From: Micromonospora craniellae
Lineage (GTDB): Bacteria > Actinomycetota > Actinomycetes > Mycobacteriales > Micromonosporaceae
Assembly (NCBI RefSeq): GCF_014764405.1
Contig: NZ_CP061725.1
Coordinates: forward strand, 3,906,001 to 3,970,000
Length of the DNA stretch: 64,000 nucleotides
Reading direction: 5' to 3'
A program made the position numbers and the translations under genes. A model generated the notes under the pieces. The model was not told where the DNA came from, searched no databases, and worked only from the letters and a program-made list of their open reading frames with translations. How positions within the stretch are numbered: the first letter of the stretch is position 1; every line of letters begins with the position of its first letter. This document shows positions 56,517-64,000 of this stretch, piece by piece.

Positions 56517-59075
56517 TCAGCCGCGGGCGGTCTCGACGGCCGCGTACGCGTCGACCAGCCCGGCGCCGGCCACGTTCGCCGTACCGCCGCAGGTGCTGGA
56601 GCCGGCGGGGACGTCGATCGGGGTGGCCGTATCGCGCAGGATCCGCCGCGTCCGGTCCAGGTCACCGACGAGGTCCGGGTTGGCCGACCACATCAACGCC
56701 ACCACGCCGGCCACCTGCGGGGTCGCCATGGAGGTGCCGCCGAGCGTGGCGTAGCCGCCCCCGGGCATCGCGGAGAGGACGTCCGCGCCCGGTGCCACCA
56801 GGTCCGGTTTGTTCACACCGGACGGGGCGGGACCCCGGGACGAGAAGTCGGTGACCCGCCGCCGGTCGTCGACCGCGCCGACAGTCAGCACGTCCGGGTA
56901 GGGTGCCGGCGGGTCCTGGATGGATCGGCAGAACGGGCCGGTGTTGCCGGCGGCGGCCACCACGAGGATCCCGGCGGCCTCCAGCGCGTCGACGGCCGGC
57001 ACCAGCGCACGAGGGTCGCAGCCCTCGATCGGTGGGCAACCCCACGAGTTCGTCAGGATCTCCGGTGCCCGGGCCGGGCGTCCCTGCGCGAACGGGTCGC
57101 CGCCCGGCGGGAAGGGCGCCAGCATGAACTGGAGGCAGTCCAGGTACGTGGCCGGGTTGCCCAGGTTGCGGTCGAGGTTGACGCAGCCGACCCACTGCGC
57201 TCCCGGTGCCACGCCGATGCCGCCCCGCCCGACGGCGCTGCCCGCCGTGTGGGTGCCGTGCCCGCTGCGGTCGGTCGGCGTACGGCTGTCGTTCCACGGG
57301 TCGAACCACGAGTCGTCGCCGCCCCGGAAACCGGGGGCCAGCGCCGGATGCCCGGCGTCCACCCCGGAGTCCGAACTGCCCACGGTCACCCCGGCCCCGG
57401 TCACCGCCAGCTCGGACCAGACGCGGTCCGCGCCGATCATGGTGATGTTCCACGGCGGTCCGGTCGGCGCGGGCGCGTCGCCTCGTGTCGTACCGTCGGG
57501 CACCGGTAGCGGGCGCAGCCGCTGGCTGACCAGGACGCGGGCCACCTCGGGCCGGGCCGTCAGCCAGGCCCGCACCGCCGGCCCGCCGTCCACCTCGATC
57601 GCGTTGACCAGGTAGTAGGCGGTGTGGTCCAGCCGCAGCCGGCGCAGATCCCGGCGCAGGCCGACCTGGGTCCGCTCGGCGGTGTCGACCAGACGCCGGT
57701 AGACCTCCTCGGCACGGGCGTCCCGGCCCGCCTTCCCGGCCCCGGCCGGCAGGCCGGTCAGGTCGGCCTGCTCCCGCAGCACCACGAACAACCGTTCTCC
57801 GTGCAGCCCCGGCTGGCCGGCGACAGCACCCCCGACACCGACCGTCAGCAGCATGATCAGGGCGGTCGTCCAGGCCGTCGCCCGGCGGGGCGGGCGCGCC
57901 GAGAGCCGGGCCAGCAGCAGCGCGTACCCGATCGACAGCAGGAGCGCGATGAGGAGCCCGGCACCGGTGGTGACCGCCACCCAGAACGGGATGTCCCGGC
58001 TGCCCGCCAGCAGCAGGGTGACCTCCTCCGGATCGGTGAAGGCCAGCGGCCCGAACACTCCCAGCCCGACCAGCCAGGCGGTGGGGAGGCGACCGTGCCG
58101 CCGGTCGGTGCGCCGGGCCAGGGCCCGCAGTGCGGCCAGCGCGAAGCCGGCCGGTGGCAGGGCCAGCAGCAGCGGCAACTGGGCACCCGACTGGCCGGCC
58201 CCGGCACCGACCAGCAGCAGCACCACACCGGCGACCAGACCGCCGAGCAGCACCAGCCGAGCCGGTCGGGGTGGCTCGTCGACCTCGTGGTGGCCCCAGA
58301 AGCGGGCGTCCAGCAGTGCGCCGGCCAGCGCTCCCACGGCGGCGGCGGCCAGCCCGGCCAGCAGCGTCTCCAGCAGCCCGCCGAGCGCGCCGAACCGGAC
58401 CCAGGGCATCAGCAGGACCAGCCCACCGGCGACACCGAGCAGGGTCACCGAGGTCGGACGCGGAGCCGGGGGCGAGGCCCGGTCGGGCCCGGTCGCCTCC
58501 GGCGGATCAGCCACCGGCCCGGGTCGATCGCTGCCCGGGTCGGCCACCACCTGCGCCCCGGGCGACTCCGCCCCCGCCCCGGGCGACTCCGGCGACGACG
58601 GCGGTACCGGCGGCGTGGTCTGCCAGCCGGGTACGGCCGGTGGGGCACTGCGGGGAGCGGGGGCCAGGCGGGGGGAGAGGCGGTGGGCGAGCAGTGCCAG
58701 CAGCGCGGCGGTCAGGGCCAGCGCGGCGAGGTACGCCTCGTGGTGCACCGGGGGAATCGTCCGCAGCAGCCCGAGCACGCCCAGCGCGAGCGTCCCGGAC
58801 AGCCAGGCCCGGCCGGCGGCGCGGATCGCGGTCGAGCGGGGGAACAGGGCCAGCGGCAGCGTGGCGGCGCTGATCAGGAGCACGGTGAACAGGCTGGCCA
58901 GCGGCCAGAGCGGCACGAACCGGTCCAGCCCGCTGAGCAGCAGGACCTGGTCGATCAGCCAGCCACCGGCCTGTGTCAGGAGGGCGATGGTGACCGTGGC
59001 GCCGCCGGCCAGCACCGCCGCGACAACGGCCCAGGGGCTGCCGGCGTCGCCGGATGTCAAGTGGTCGTCCCGCAT
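56517..59075 (-). CDS. Polytopic membrane protein fused to an S8 serine peptidase
   Basis: 852 residues. The first 430 hold about ten hydrophobic helices in blocks (starting SPWAVVAAVLAGGATVTIAL), with a Pro-rich linker near residue 150-200. The C-terminal 310 residues are a subtilase: catalytic Asp (SSDSGVDAGHPALA), His (GHGTHTAGSA) and Ser (GGTSMATPQVAGV). A region of about 100 residues before the protease resembles a propeptide. ATG 59075 (GTG 59081 also possible). It is divergent from glpD. A membrane-anchored surface or regulatory protease is inferred. Confidence 0.88.
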   Translation of the reverse strand: MRDDHLTSGDAGSPWAVVAAVLAGGATVTIALLTQAGGWLIDQVLLLSGLDRFVPLWPLASLFTVLLISAATLPLALFPRSTAIRAAGRAWLSGTLALGVLGLLRTIPPVHHEAYLAALALTAALLALLAHRLSPRLAPAPRSAPPAVPGWQTTPPVPPSSPESPGAGAESPGAQVVADPGSDRPGPVADPPEATGPDRASPPAPRPTSVTLLGVAGGLVLLMPWVRFGALGGLLETLLAGLAAAAVGALAGALLDARFWGHHEVDEPPRPARLVLLGGLVAGVVLLLVGAGAGQSGAQLPLLLALPPAGFALAALRALARRTDRRHGRLPTAWLVGLGVFGPLAFTDPEEVTLLLAGSRDIPFWVAVTTGAGLLIALLLSIGYALLLARLSARPPRRATAWTTALIMLLTVGVGGAVAGQPGLHGERLFVVLREQADLTGLPAGAGKAGRDARAEEVYRRLVDTAERTQVGLRRDLRRLRLDHTAYYLVNAIEVDGGPAVRAWLTARPEVARVLVSQRLRPLPVPDGTTRGDAPAPTGPPWNITMIGADRVWSELAVTGAGVTVGSSDSGVDAGHPALAPGFRGGDDSWFDPWNDSRTPTDRSGHGTHTAGSAVGRGGIGVAPGAQWVGCVNLDRNLGNPATYLDCLQFMLAPFPPGGDPFAQGRPARAPEILTNSWGCPPIEGCDPRALVPAVDALEAAGILVVAAAGNTGPFCRSIQDPPAPYPDVLTVGAVDDRRRVTDFSSRGPAPSGVNKPDLVAPGADVLSAMPGGGYATLGGTSMATPQVAGVVALMWSANPDLVGDLDRTRRILRDTATPIDVPAGSSTCGGTANVAGAGLVDAYAAVETARG

Positions 59076-59161
59076 CCGCACACCTTACGGTCCGGCCTCC
59101 ACGAGTCGGCCCCGACGACCGTGGCATGCCGGTATGTGATCGCTGCGGCTACCGTGGACAG

Positions 59162-60985
59162 GTGCGCGATCCCCACGTCTTGCGATCCGTTGCCGGGCAG
59201 CTCTCGCCCGCCCGCCGGGCCGGCGACCTGCGCCGGCTGCGGGCCGAGCGCTTCGACGTACTGGTCATCGGTGGTGGTGTGACCGGTGCCGGGGCGGCCG
59301 TCGACGCGGCCTCCCGGGGGCTGAAGGTGGCCCTGGTGGAGGCCCGCGACTTCGCGGCCGGCACCTCCAGCAGATCCTCCAAGCTGATCCACGGCGGCCT
59401 GCGCTACCTGGAGCAGTTGGAGTTCAACCTGGTGCACGAGGCACTCACCGAACGGGGCCTGCTGGCCACCCGGCTGGCGCCGCACCTGGTGCGTCCGGTG
59501 CCGTTCCTGGTGCCGCTCCCCGCCGGGCAGGGCGTACGCGATCTGCCCGCCCGGGTGCTGCGCCGGGCCTACTACGGCGCCGGGGTGGCCGCGTACGACG
59601 TCTTCGCGGGTCTCTTCGGCGGCGGCCGGGGCATGCCGCTGCACCGGCACCTGAGCCGGGAGGGTGCCCGCCGGGTCTTTCCGAGCCTGCGCACCGAGGG
59701 ACTGGCCGGCGCGATCCGCTACTACGACGGTCAGGTGGACGACGCCCGCCTGGTGGTGACGTTGGCCCGAACCGCGGCGAGCCTGGGCGCGACGGTGGTG
59801 AGCAGCATCCGGGCGGTCGGGTTGACCCGGCAGGCCCGGGAGGTGACCGGGGTCCGGGTCCGGGACCTGGAGGCGCCCGCTGGCTCGCCGGACGCCGAGT
59901 TCGAGGTACGCGCCGGCACCGTGATCGCCGCGACCGGGGTGTGGACCGACGACATGTCGCGGATGCTCGACGACGTCGGGTTGCGGCGCGGCATCCGGGT
60001 CCGGGCCTCCAAGGGGGTGCACCTGGTGGTGCCCCGCTCGGCGATCACCGGCGAGACCGGGCTGATCCTGCGTACCGCCAGGAGTGTGCTGTTCGTGATC
60101 CCCTGGGGCGGGCACTGGATCATCGGCACCACGGACACCGACTGGCGGCTGGACCGGTCGCATCCGGCGGCCTCCGCCAGCGACATCGACTACCTGTTGC
60201 AGCAGGTGAACACTGTCCTGGACCGGCCGCTCACCACCGCCGACATCGAGGGCGTCTACGCCGGTCTGCGCCCGTTGCTGGCCGGCGAGGCCGACTCCAC
60301 CTCGAAGCTGTCCCGGGAGCACGCCGTCATCGAGCCGATGCTCGGGCTGTTGCTGGTGGCCGGGGGCAAGTACACGACGTACCGGGTGATGGCGTCGGAC
60401 GTGGTCGACCGGGCGGCGCACCGGCTCGGTACGCAGCGCCCGTCGCGTACCGCGGACCTGCCGTTGCTCGGCGCGGACGGGTACGCGTCGATGTGGCGGG
60501 ACCGGGCCGACCTGGCCCGTCGGCACGGGGTGCCGGTCGGTGTGGTCGAGCACCTGCTGGAGCGCTACGGCAGCCTGACCCTGGACCTGCTCGCCCTGAT
60601 CGACGCCGACCCGTTGCAGGCGTCTCCGCTGGCCGGTGCCCCGGAGTACCTCGCGGCGGAGGTGACCTACGCGGCCCGCGCCGAGGGTGCGCTGCACCTG
60701 GAGGACGTGCTCACCCGGCGTACCCGGATCTCCTTCGAGACCGCGCACCGGGGGCTGGAGTCGGCCGAGCACGCGGCCGAGCTGATGGGCGCGGTGCTGG
60801 GTTGGGACGCGGCGCGGCGGGAGCGTGAGGTGACGCACTACCGGGCGCGGGTGGAGGCGGAGCGGCAGTCCCAGTTGATGCCGGACGACGCGACCGCGGA
60901 CGCCGCCCGGCTGGGGGCGCCGGACGTACGCGGCTACCCGGCGGACCGTGGCATCGACGACGGCGCGGCGGGGCTGGCACGCTGA
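59162..60985 (+). CDS. glpD: Glycerol-3-phosphate dehydrogenase (aerobic, FAD)
   Basis: 607 residues. The N-terminal FAD motif is VLVIGGGVTGAGAAVDAASR (from about residue 33), followed by SSRSSKLIHGGLRYLEQ and the second block LLVAGGKYTTYRVM. The C-terminal domain (ERYGSLTLDLLALIDADP and on) matches GlpD. It oxidises glycerol-3-phosphate to DHAP and passes electrons to menaquinone at the membrane. The start is GTG 59162. It is likely controlled with glycerol metabolism elsewhere. Confidence 0.94.
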   Translation: MRDPHVLRSVAGQLSPARRAGDLRRLRAERFDVLVIGGGVTGAGAAVDAASRGLKVALVEARDFAAGTSSRSSKLIHGGLRYLEQLEFNLVHEALTERGLLATRLAPHLVRPVPFLVPLPAGQGVRDLPARVLRRAYYGAGVAAYDVFAGLFGGGRGMPLHRHLSREGARRVFPSLRTEGLAGAIRYYDGQVDDARLVVTLARTAASLGATVVSSIRAVGLTRQAREVTGVRVRDLEAPAGSPDAEFEVRAGTVIAATGVWTDDMSRMLDDVGLRRGIRVRASKGVHLVVPRSAITGETGLILRTARSVLFVIPWGGHWIIGTTDTDWRLDRSHPAASASDIDYLLQQVNTVLDRPLTTADIEGVYAGLRPLLAGEADSTSKLSREHAVIEPMLGLLLVAGGKYTTYRVMASDVVDRAAHRLGTQRPSRTADLPLLGADGYASMWRDRADLARRHGVPVGVVEHLLERYGSLTLDLLALIDADPLQASPLAGAPEYLAAEVTYAARAEGALHLEDVLTRRTRISFETAHRGLESAEHAAELMGAVLGWDAARREREVTHYRARVEAERQSQLMPDDATADAARLGAPDVRGYPADRGIDDGAAGLAR

Positions 60986-61068
60986 CCGCGTCCATGCTGG
61001 AGATCCGTCCCGGTGGATGTCCATATGGACGGTTCCGCGTCCTACCGACGGTAAGGTAAGTTCCGCGC

Positions 61069-61596
61069 GTGATAGCGCAACCCTGGCCACGGCTGGTGTC
61101 CCTGCCCGTCACCGCCCTGCTGGTGGTCGCACTGAGCGGATGCGCCTCGTTCGGCCAGCGCGCCGATCCGGAGATGTCGTCGAACCGGTCGGCCACCGAC
61201 CAGCCGGGTGCCGGCGGTGCCGCGACCAGCGGCGAGGGACGGGTCAGCCTGTTGCAGAACCACGGCAGCGACGGGCCGTTGCGCACCCTGAACGTGGCAC
61301 CCGACGGCCGGTGGGAGTGCATCAACTGCGCCGGCGACGGCGTCACCTCGACCGGCACGCTCAGTGAGGAACACCGCGAGCGGTTGCAGCGGTTGCTCAC
61401 CGATCCGGGGCTGGCCGAGAAGACCGACGAGGCCCGCGGCTACCGGGTCACCTGCGTCGGCGCGCTGACGTCCAGCCTGTTCACCTCGGCGGGTCTGATC
61501 ACCTCGCAGGACTGCCCCGGTGAGGAACGGCCCGAGGTGGCCGAGGAGATCCTGCTGCTGCTCACCCAGAACACCCCGGCCAAGATGGTCGGCTGA
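61069..61596 (+). CDS. Lipoprotein of unknown function
   Basis: 175 residues. The N-terminus is a lipoprotein signal (LVSLPVTALLVVALSGC) with the acylated Cys at about residue 25. The mature part has two or three Cys pairs (WECINCAGDG, VTCVGALTS and SQDCPGE), suggesting disulphides. No known domain is recognised. GTG start. It may be cotranscribed with glpD, 83 bases upstream. Confidence 0.8.
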   Translation: MIAQPWPRLVSLPVTALLVVALSGCASFGQRADPEMSSNRSATDQPGAGGAATSGEGRVSLLQNHGSDGPLRTLNVAPDGRWECINCAGDGVTSTGTLSEEHRERLQRLLTDPGLAEKTDEARGYRVTCVGALTSSLFTSAGLITSQDCPGEERPEVAEEILLLLTQNTPAKMVG

Positions 61597-61605
61597 GGCC
61601 GCCGC

Positions 61606-63000
61606 TCAGAGCACCTTGCCGGGGTTGAGCAGCCCGGACGGGTCGAGTGCGTCCTTGATCGCCTGGTGCGCCCGGACGCCCACCGGCCCGATCTCGCGGG
61701 CCAGCCACTCCCGCTTGAGCAGCCCGACGCCGTGCTCGCCGGTGCAGGTGCCGCCGAGCGCCAGGCCGAGCCGCATGATCTCGTCGAAGGCCCGGCGGCC
61801 CCGCTCCAGGCTGGCCGGATCGGCCCGGTCGACCACGATGTTGGGGTGCATGTTGCCGTCACCGGCGTGACCGACCACACCGATCGGCACCCGGCACTCG
61901 GCGGCGATCCGGGCGACCCCGTCGAGCAGCGCGGCCAGCGCCGCCCGGGGCACCGCCACGTCGTCGATGATCAGTCCACCGTTGCCACCCGGGTACGTGT
62001 CCGAGGCGTACTTCTCCATCGCCGGATGGGCCAGGCGCCGGGCCTGCAGGAGGGCGGCGGCCTCCACCGCGTCGGTGGCCGCGTACACCTCGGCGGCACC
62101 GGCAGCCTCGCAGACGGCGGCCAGCTCGGCCAGGTCCTCGGCGGCCCGGGGGCCGGTGTCGGCGGCGGCCAGCAACAGCGCCTCGGCATCGGTGCGCAGC
62201 CCCATCGGCCGGTACGTCTCGATCGCCACCAGATGCGTGCGGTCGAGCAGTTCGAGCAGGCTGGGGGAGAGTCCCCGGGCGGCGACCCGGGCCACCGCGT
62301 CACCCGCCTCGGCGGTGGAGCCGAAGACCGCCACCAGGGTCAACGACTCCGCCGGGGCGGGCCGCAACGCCACGGTCACCTCGGTGATCACCCCGAGAGT
62401 GCCCTCGGAACCGACGAAGAGTCGGGTGAGGTCGTATCCGGCCACCCCCTTGGCGGTACGCCGCCCGGTGCGCAGCACCTCGCCGGAGGCGAGCACCACC
62501 TCCAGGCCGCGCACGTACTCGGTGGTGACGCCGTACTTGACGCAGCACATCCCGCCCGCGTCGGTGGCGACGTTGCCGCCGATGGTGGACGACTCCCAGG
62601 AGCCCGGGTCCGGCGGGTACCACAGGCCCTGCCCGGCCACGGCGGCGCTGAGCGCCGCGTTGACCACGCCGGGCTGGGCCACCGCGATCCGGCTCACCGG
62701 GTCGATCTCCAGGATCGCGTCCATCGCCACGGTGCTCAGCACCACCGCGCCCGCGACGGCGTTCGCCGCGCCGGCCAGGCCGGTCCGCGCGCCCTGCGGC
62801 ACCACCGGTACGCCGTGCCGCCCGGCCGCCCGGACGACGGCGGCCACCTCCTCGGTGCTGCCCGGCCGGACCACCGCCAGCGGAGTCCCGGACGCGCACA
62901 GGTCGGCCTCGTCCCGCTCGTGCCCGCGCAGCAGGTCCGGATCGGTGAGGACCGCGTCGGGCCCGAGCGTGGCACGGAGGTCGTCGAGGAGGCTGGCCAT
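61606..63000 (-). CDS. FAD-linked oxidase, GlcD / D-lactate dehydrogenase type
   Basis: 464 residues. The N-terminal PCMH-type FAD domain includes VPVVPQGARTGLAGAANAV and SSTIGGNVATDAGG. The C-terminal FAD-oxidase-C domain contains VVGHAGDGNMHPNIVVD and TGEHGVGLLKREWLARE, with the conserved His residues that bind the substrate carboxylate. It oxidises a 2-hydroxy acid such as glycolate or D-lactate. Other glc genes are absent, so the acceptor is unclear. It is convergent with the lipoprotein gene (9 bases between stops). Confidence 0.9.
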   Translation of the reverse strand: MASLLDDLRATLGPDAVLTDPDLLRGHERDEADLCASGTPLAVVRPGSTEEVAAVVRAAGRHGVPVVPQGARTGLAGAANAVAGAVVLSTVAMDAILEIDPVSRIAVAQPGVVNAALSAAVAGQGLWYPPDPGSWESSTIGGNVATDAGGMCCVKYGVTTEYVRGLEVVLASGEVLRTGRRTAKGVAGYDLTRLFVGSEGTLGVITEVTVALRPAPAESLTLVAVFGSTAEAGDAVARVAARGLSPSLLELLDRTHLVAIETYRPMGLRTDAEALLLAAADTGPRAAEDLAELAAVCEAAGAAEVYAATDAVEAAALLQARRLAHPAMEKYASDTYPGGNGGLIIDDVAVPRAALAALLDGVARIAAECRVPIGVVGHAGDGNMHPNIVVDRADPASLERGRRAFDEIMRLGLALGGTCTGEHGVGLLKREWLAREIGPVGVRAHQAIKDALDPSGLLNPGKVL

Positions 63001-63067
63001 GGGGCCGAGGCTACGGCCGGCCGATGGTGATCATCAACCTCGGCCGCCGCCGGGTACCGTGACTGTC

Positions 63068-63412
63068 GTGATTTACGTGGACCGGCCGGCCTGGCCGGCG
63101 CAGGGTCGGCTCTGGTCCCACCTGATCAGTGACGTCTCCGTCGCCGAGCTGCACGCCTTCGCCGAGGCGCTGGGCGCTCCCCGGCGCGGCTTCGACCGCG
63201 ACCACTACGACATCCCGGCCGAGCGCTTCCCGATGGCGGTCTGGCTCGGCGCGCACGTGGTGGCGAGCCGCGACCTCGTCCGGCTACTCCGCGCCACCGG
63301 ACTGCGCCGCCCCAAACACCTCGCCCCCCGCGTCCCGGCCGGTGAGGGTGGTCAGTTCGCGGTTCAGGTTGGCCCGGGCCCGGCCATCACCGGCGTCGGC
63401 CAGCGGGGCTAG
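63068..63412 (+). CDS. DUF4031 protein with a read-through C-terminus
   Basis: 114 residues. The DUF4031 core is VIYVDRPAWPAQGRLWSHLI, DHYDIPAERFPMAVW and LRATGLRRPKHLAPR. The family normally ends about here (near 90 residues), but the frame continues 24 residues to a stop inside the convergent HD gene. The extra residues (AGEGGQFAVQVGPGPAITGV) are unlike DUF4031 and probably result from loss of the native stop. GTG 63068 is the start. Confidence 0.75.
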   Translation: MIYVDRPAWPAQGRLWSHLISDVSVAELHAFAEALGAPRRGFDRDHYDIPAERFPMAVWLGAHVVASRDLVRLLRATGLRRPKHLAPRVPAGEGGQFAVQVGPGPAITGVGQRG

Positions 63413-63973
63413 CCGGAAGAGGGCGGGCAGGGCGAGCAGGCCGGAGAGCACCCGGGCCCGACCGACCCGGTAGTCCGGCTCCGGCACGTGGGCGTACTCC
63501 CGGCGGATCGCGACCGCGTACCTGTCGTACTCCGGCTCGGGGGCGGCCAGCACCGCCAGGTCGGCGTCGCAGAGCAGCACGCCGTCGGCGTCCGCCGGGT
63601 CCACCGCGTGCCCGGCGGTGAGCAGCACCAACCGGCCGACCTCGGCCACCTCGGCGGCGGGCAGCCCGGCTCGGGTGAGCAGGACCTCGGCGAGCGCCGC
63701 GCTGTCGCGCTCGTTGCGGTCGCCGGGCGCCCGGGGGTCGTACACCGCGTCGTGGCACCAGGCGGCGAGCCGGACCAGGTCGGGCCGGGACGCGGCCGGC
63801 GCGTACCGGTCGACGACGTCGAGTACGGCGGTCAGGTGATCGACGGTGTGGTAGTGGCGGTGCGGTTCCCGCCACCGGGCGACCAGCTCCGCCCCGGCGT
63901 CCTCCACCGCCTCAGGCCGGGTTGCGCCCGCCGAGCGGGCGGCAGCGCGCCACCGTTCGATCAACCCCGTCAC
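63284..63973 (-). CDS. HD-domain metal-dependent hydrolase
   Basis: 229 residues. The N-terminal helices lead to HYHTVDHLTAVLDVVD and WCHDAVYDPRAPGDRNE, the predicted HD metal site. This family of small predicted metal-dependent HD phosphohydrolases often lies near deaminase or DUF4031 genes. Its C-terminal 22 residues (LTGRDAGGEVFGAAQSGGAE) read across the 3' end of the DUF4031 gene and are unlikely to be native. GTG 63973 starts it. Confidence 0.8.
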   Translation of the reverse strand: MTGLIERWRAAARSAGATRPEAVEDAGAELVARWREPHRHYHTVDHLTAVLDVVDRYAPAASRPDLVRLAAWCHDAVYDPRAPGDRNERDSAALAEVLLTRAGLPAAEVAEVGRLVLLTAGHAVDPADADGVLLCDADLAVLAAPEPEYDRYAVAIRREYAHVPEPDYRVGRARVLSGLLALPALFRLAPLADAGDGRARANLNRELTTLTGRDAGGEVFGAAQSGGAE

Positions 63974-64000
63974 CCGGATGAGTCTGCCGCACCGGGTCCG

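Overview
The window is about 72% GC, with a strong preference for G or C at third codon positions. It carries actinobacterial hallmarks: two CIRCE sites ahead of a stand-alone groEL, a conservon (cvnA-D), an XRE/DUF5753 + DUF397 pair, a msiK-type sugar ABC ATPase, and GTG/TTG starts with four-base ATGA/GTGA overlaps. Protein style and the dispersed AGGAAGGGACCCTT repeats point to Micromonosporaceae, most likely Micromonospora or a close relative. That assignment is inference. No rRNA, CRISPR array, transposase, integrase or biosynthetic gene cluster is visible. The region is mainly chromosomal core with small accessory patches.

Layout. 1-9250: a partial ArsR-like regulator divergent from an MFS exporter, a PQQ-type propeller protein, then a class I fumarase and a class II fumarase that flank a 1.7 kb patch with a twice-frameshifted gene, a small excisionase-like protein and about 0.8 kb of unassigned DNA. 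8640-10500: a flavin-reductase-type small protein pair and a WhiJ/BldB-like XRE + DUF397 pair. 10500-10935: two large perfect hairpins and a 30-nt tandem repeat. 10936-19875: CGNR regulator/EamA exporter, secreted subtilase, AbiEi-like protein, IclR regulator, cysS-rlmB and msiK. 20201-23334: tRNA-Thr followed by gene remnants (truncated glycosyltransferase-like protein, truncated enoyl-CoA hydratase, truncated NAD-binding channel protein) around an amine-oxidase/phytoene-desaturase-type flavoenzyme. 23342-29571: PAP2 phosphatase, DUF4032 kinase-like protein, and an amino-sugar operon (SIS isomerase, ROK kinase, nagA) divergent from a DeoR repressor, with a tandem operator array between them. 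29739-33579: ABC exporter pair, DUF3263 protein, an apparently shortened PP2C-like protein, and a GNAT. 33681-42039: p97-like tandem AAA ATPase and a conservon with an extra membrane sensor at its head. 42408-46174: an unusual protein joining an extracellular alpha/beta hydrolase to an intracellular ABC ATPase, coupled to a permease. 46521-54077: DoxX, SAM riboswitch plus thrC, two GNATs, paaN, cold-shock protein, and a membrane protein. 54092-63973: CIRCE-groEL, small proteins, a polytopic membrane subtilase, glpD, a lipoprotein, a GlcD-type flavoenzyme, and DUF4031 and HD-domain genes whose 3' ends overlap.

How genes work together. SIS, ROK and NagA form a translationally coupled operon for phosphorylating, deacetylating and isomerising amino sugars, probably repressed by the divergent DeoR. 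MsiK would energise sugar importers encoded elsewhere. The conservon (membrane kinase-like CvnA, roadblock CvnB, DUF742 CvnC, GTPase CvnD) is a membrane-associated signalling module, and the gene before it overlaps it and probably contributes an extra extracytoplasmic sensor. The strongest candidates for something new are the hydrolase-ABC fusion at 42408-45275, the SAM riboswitch on threonine synthase, and the repeat and hairpin elements.
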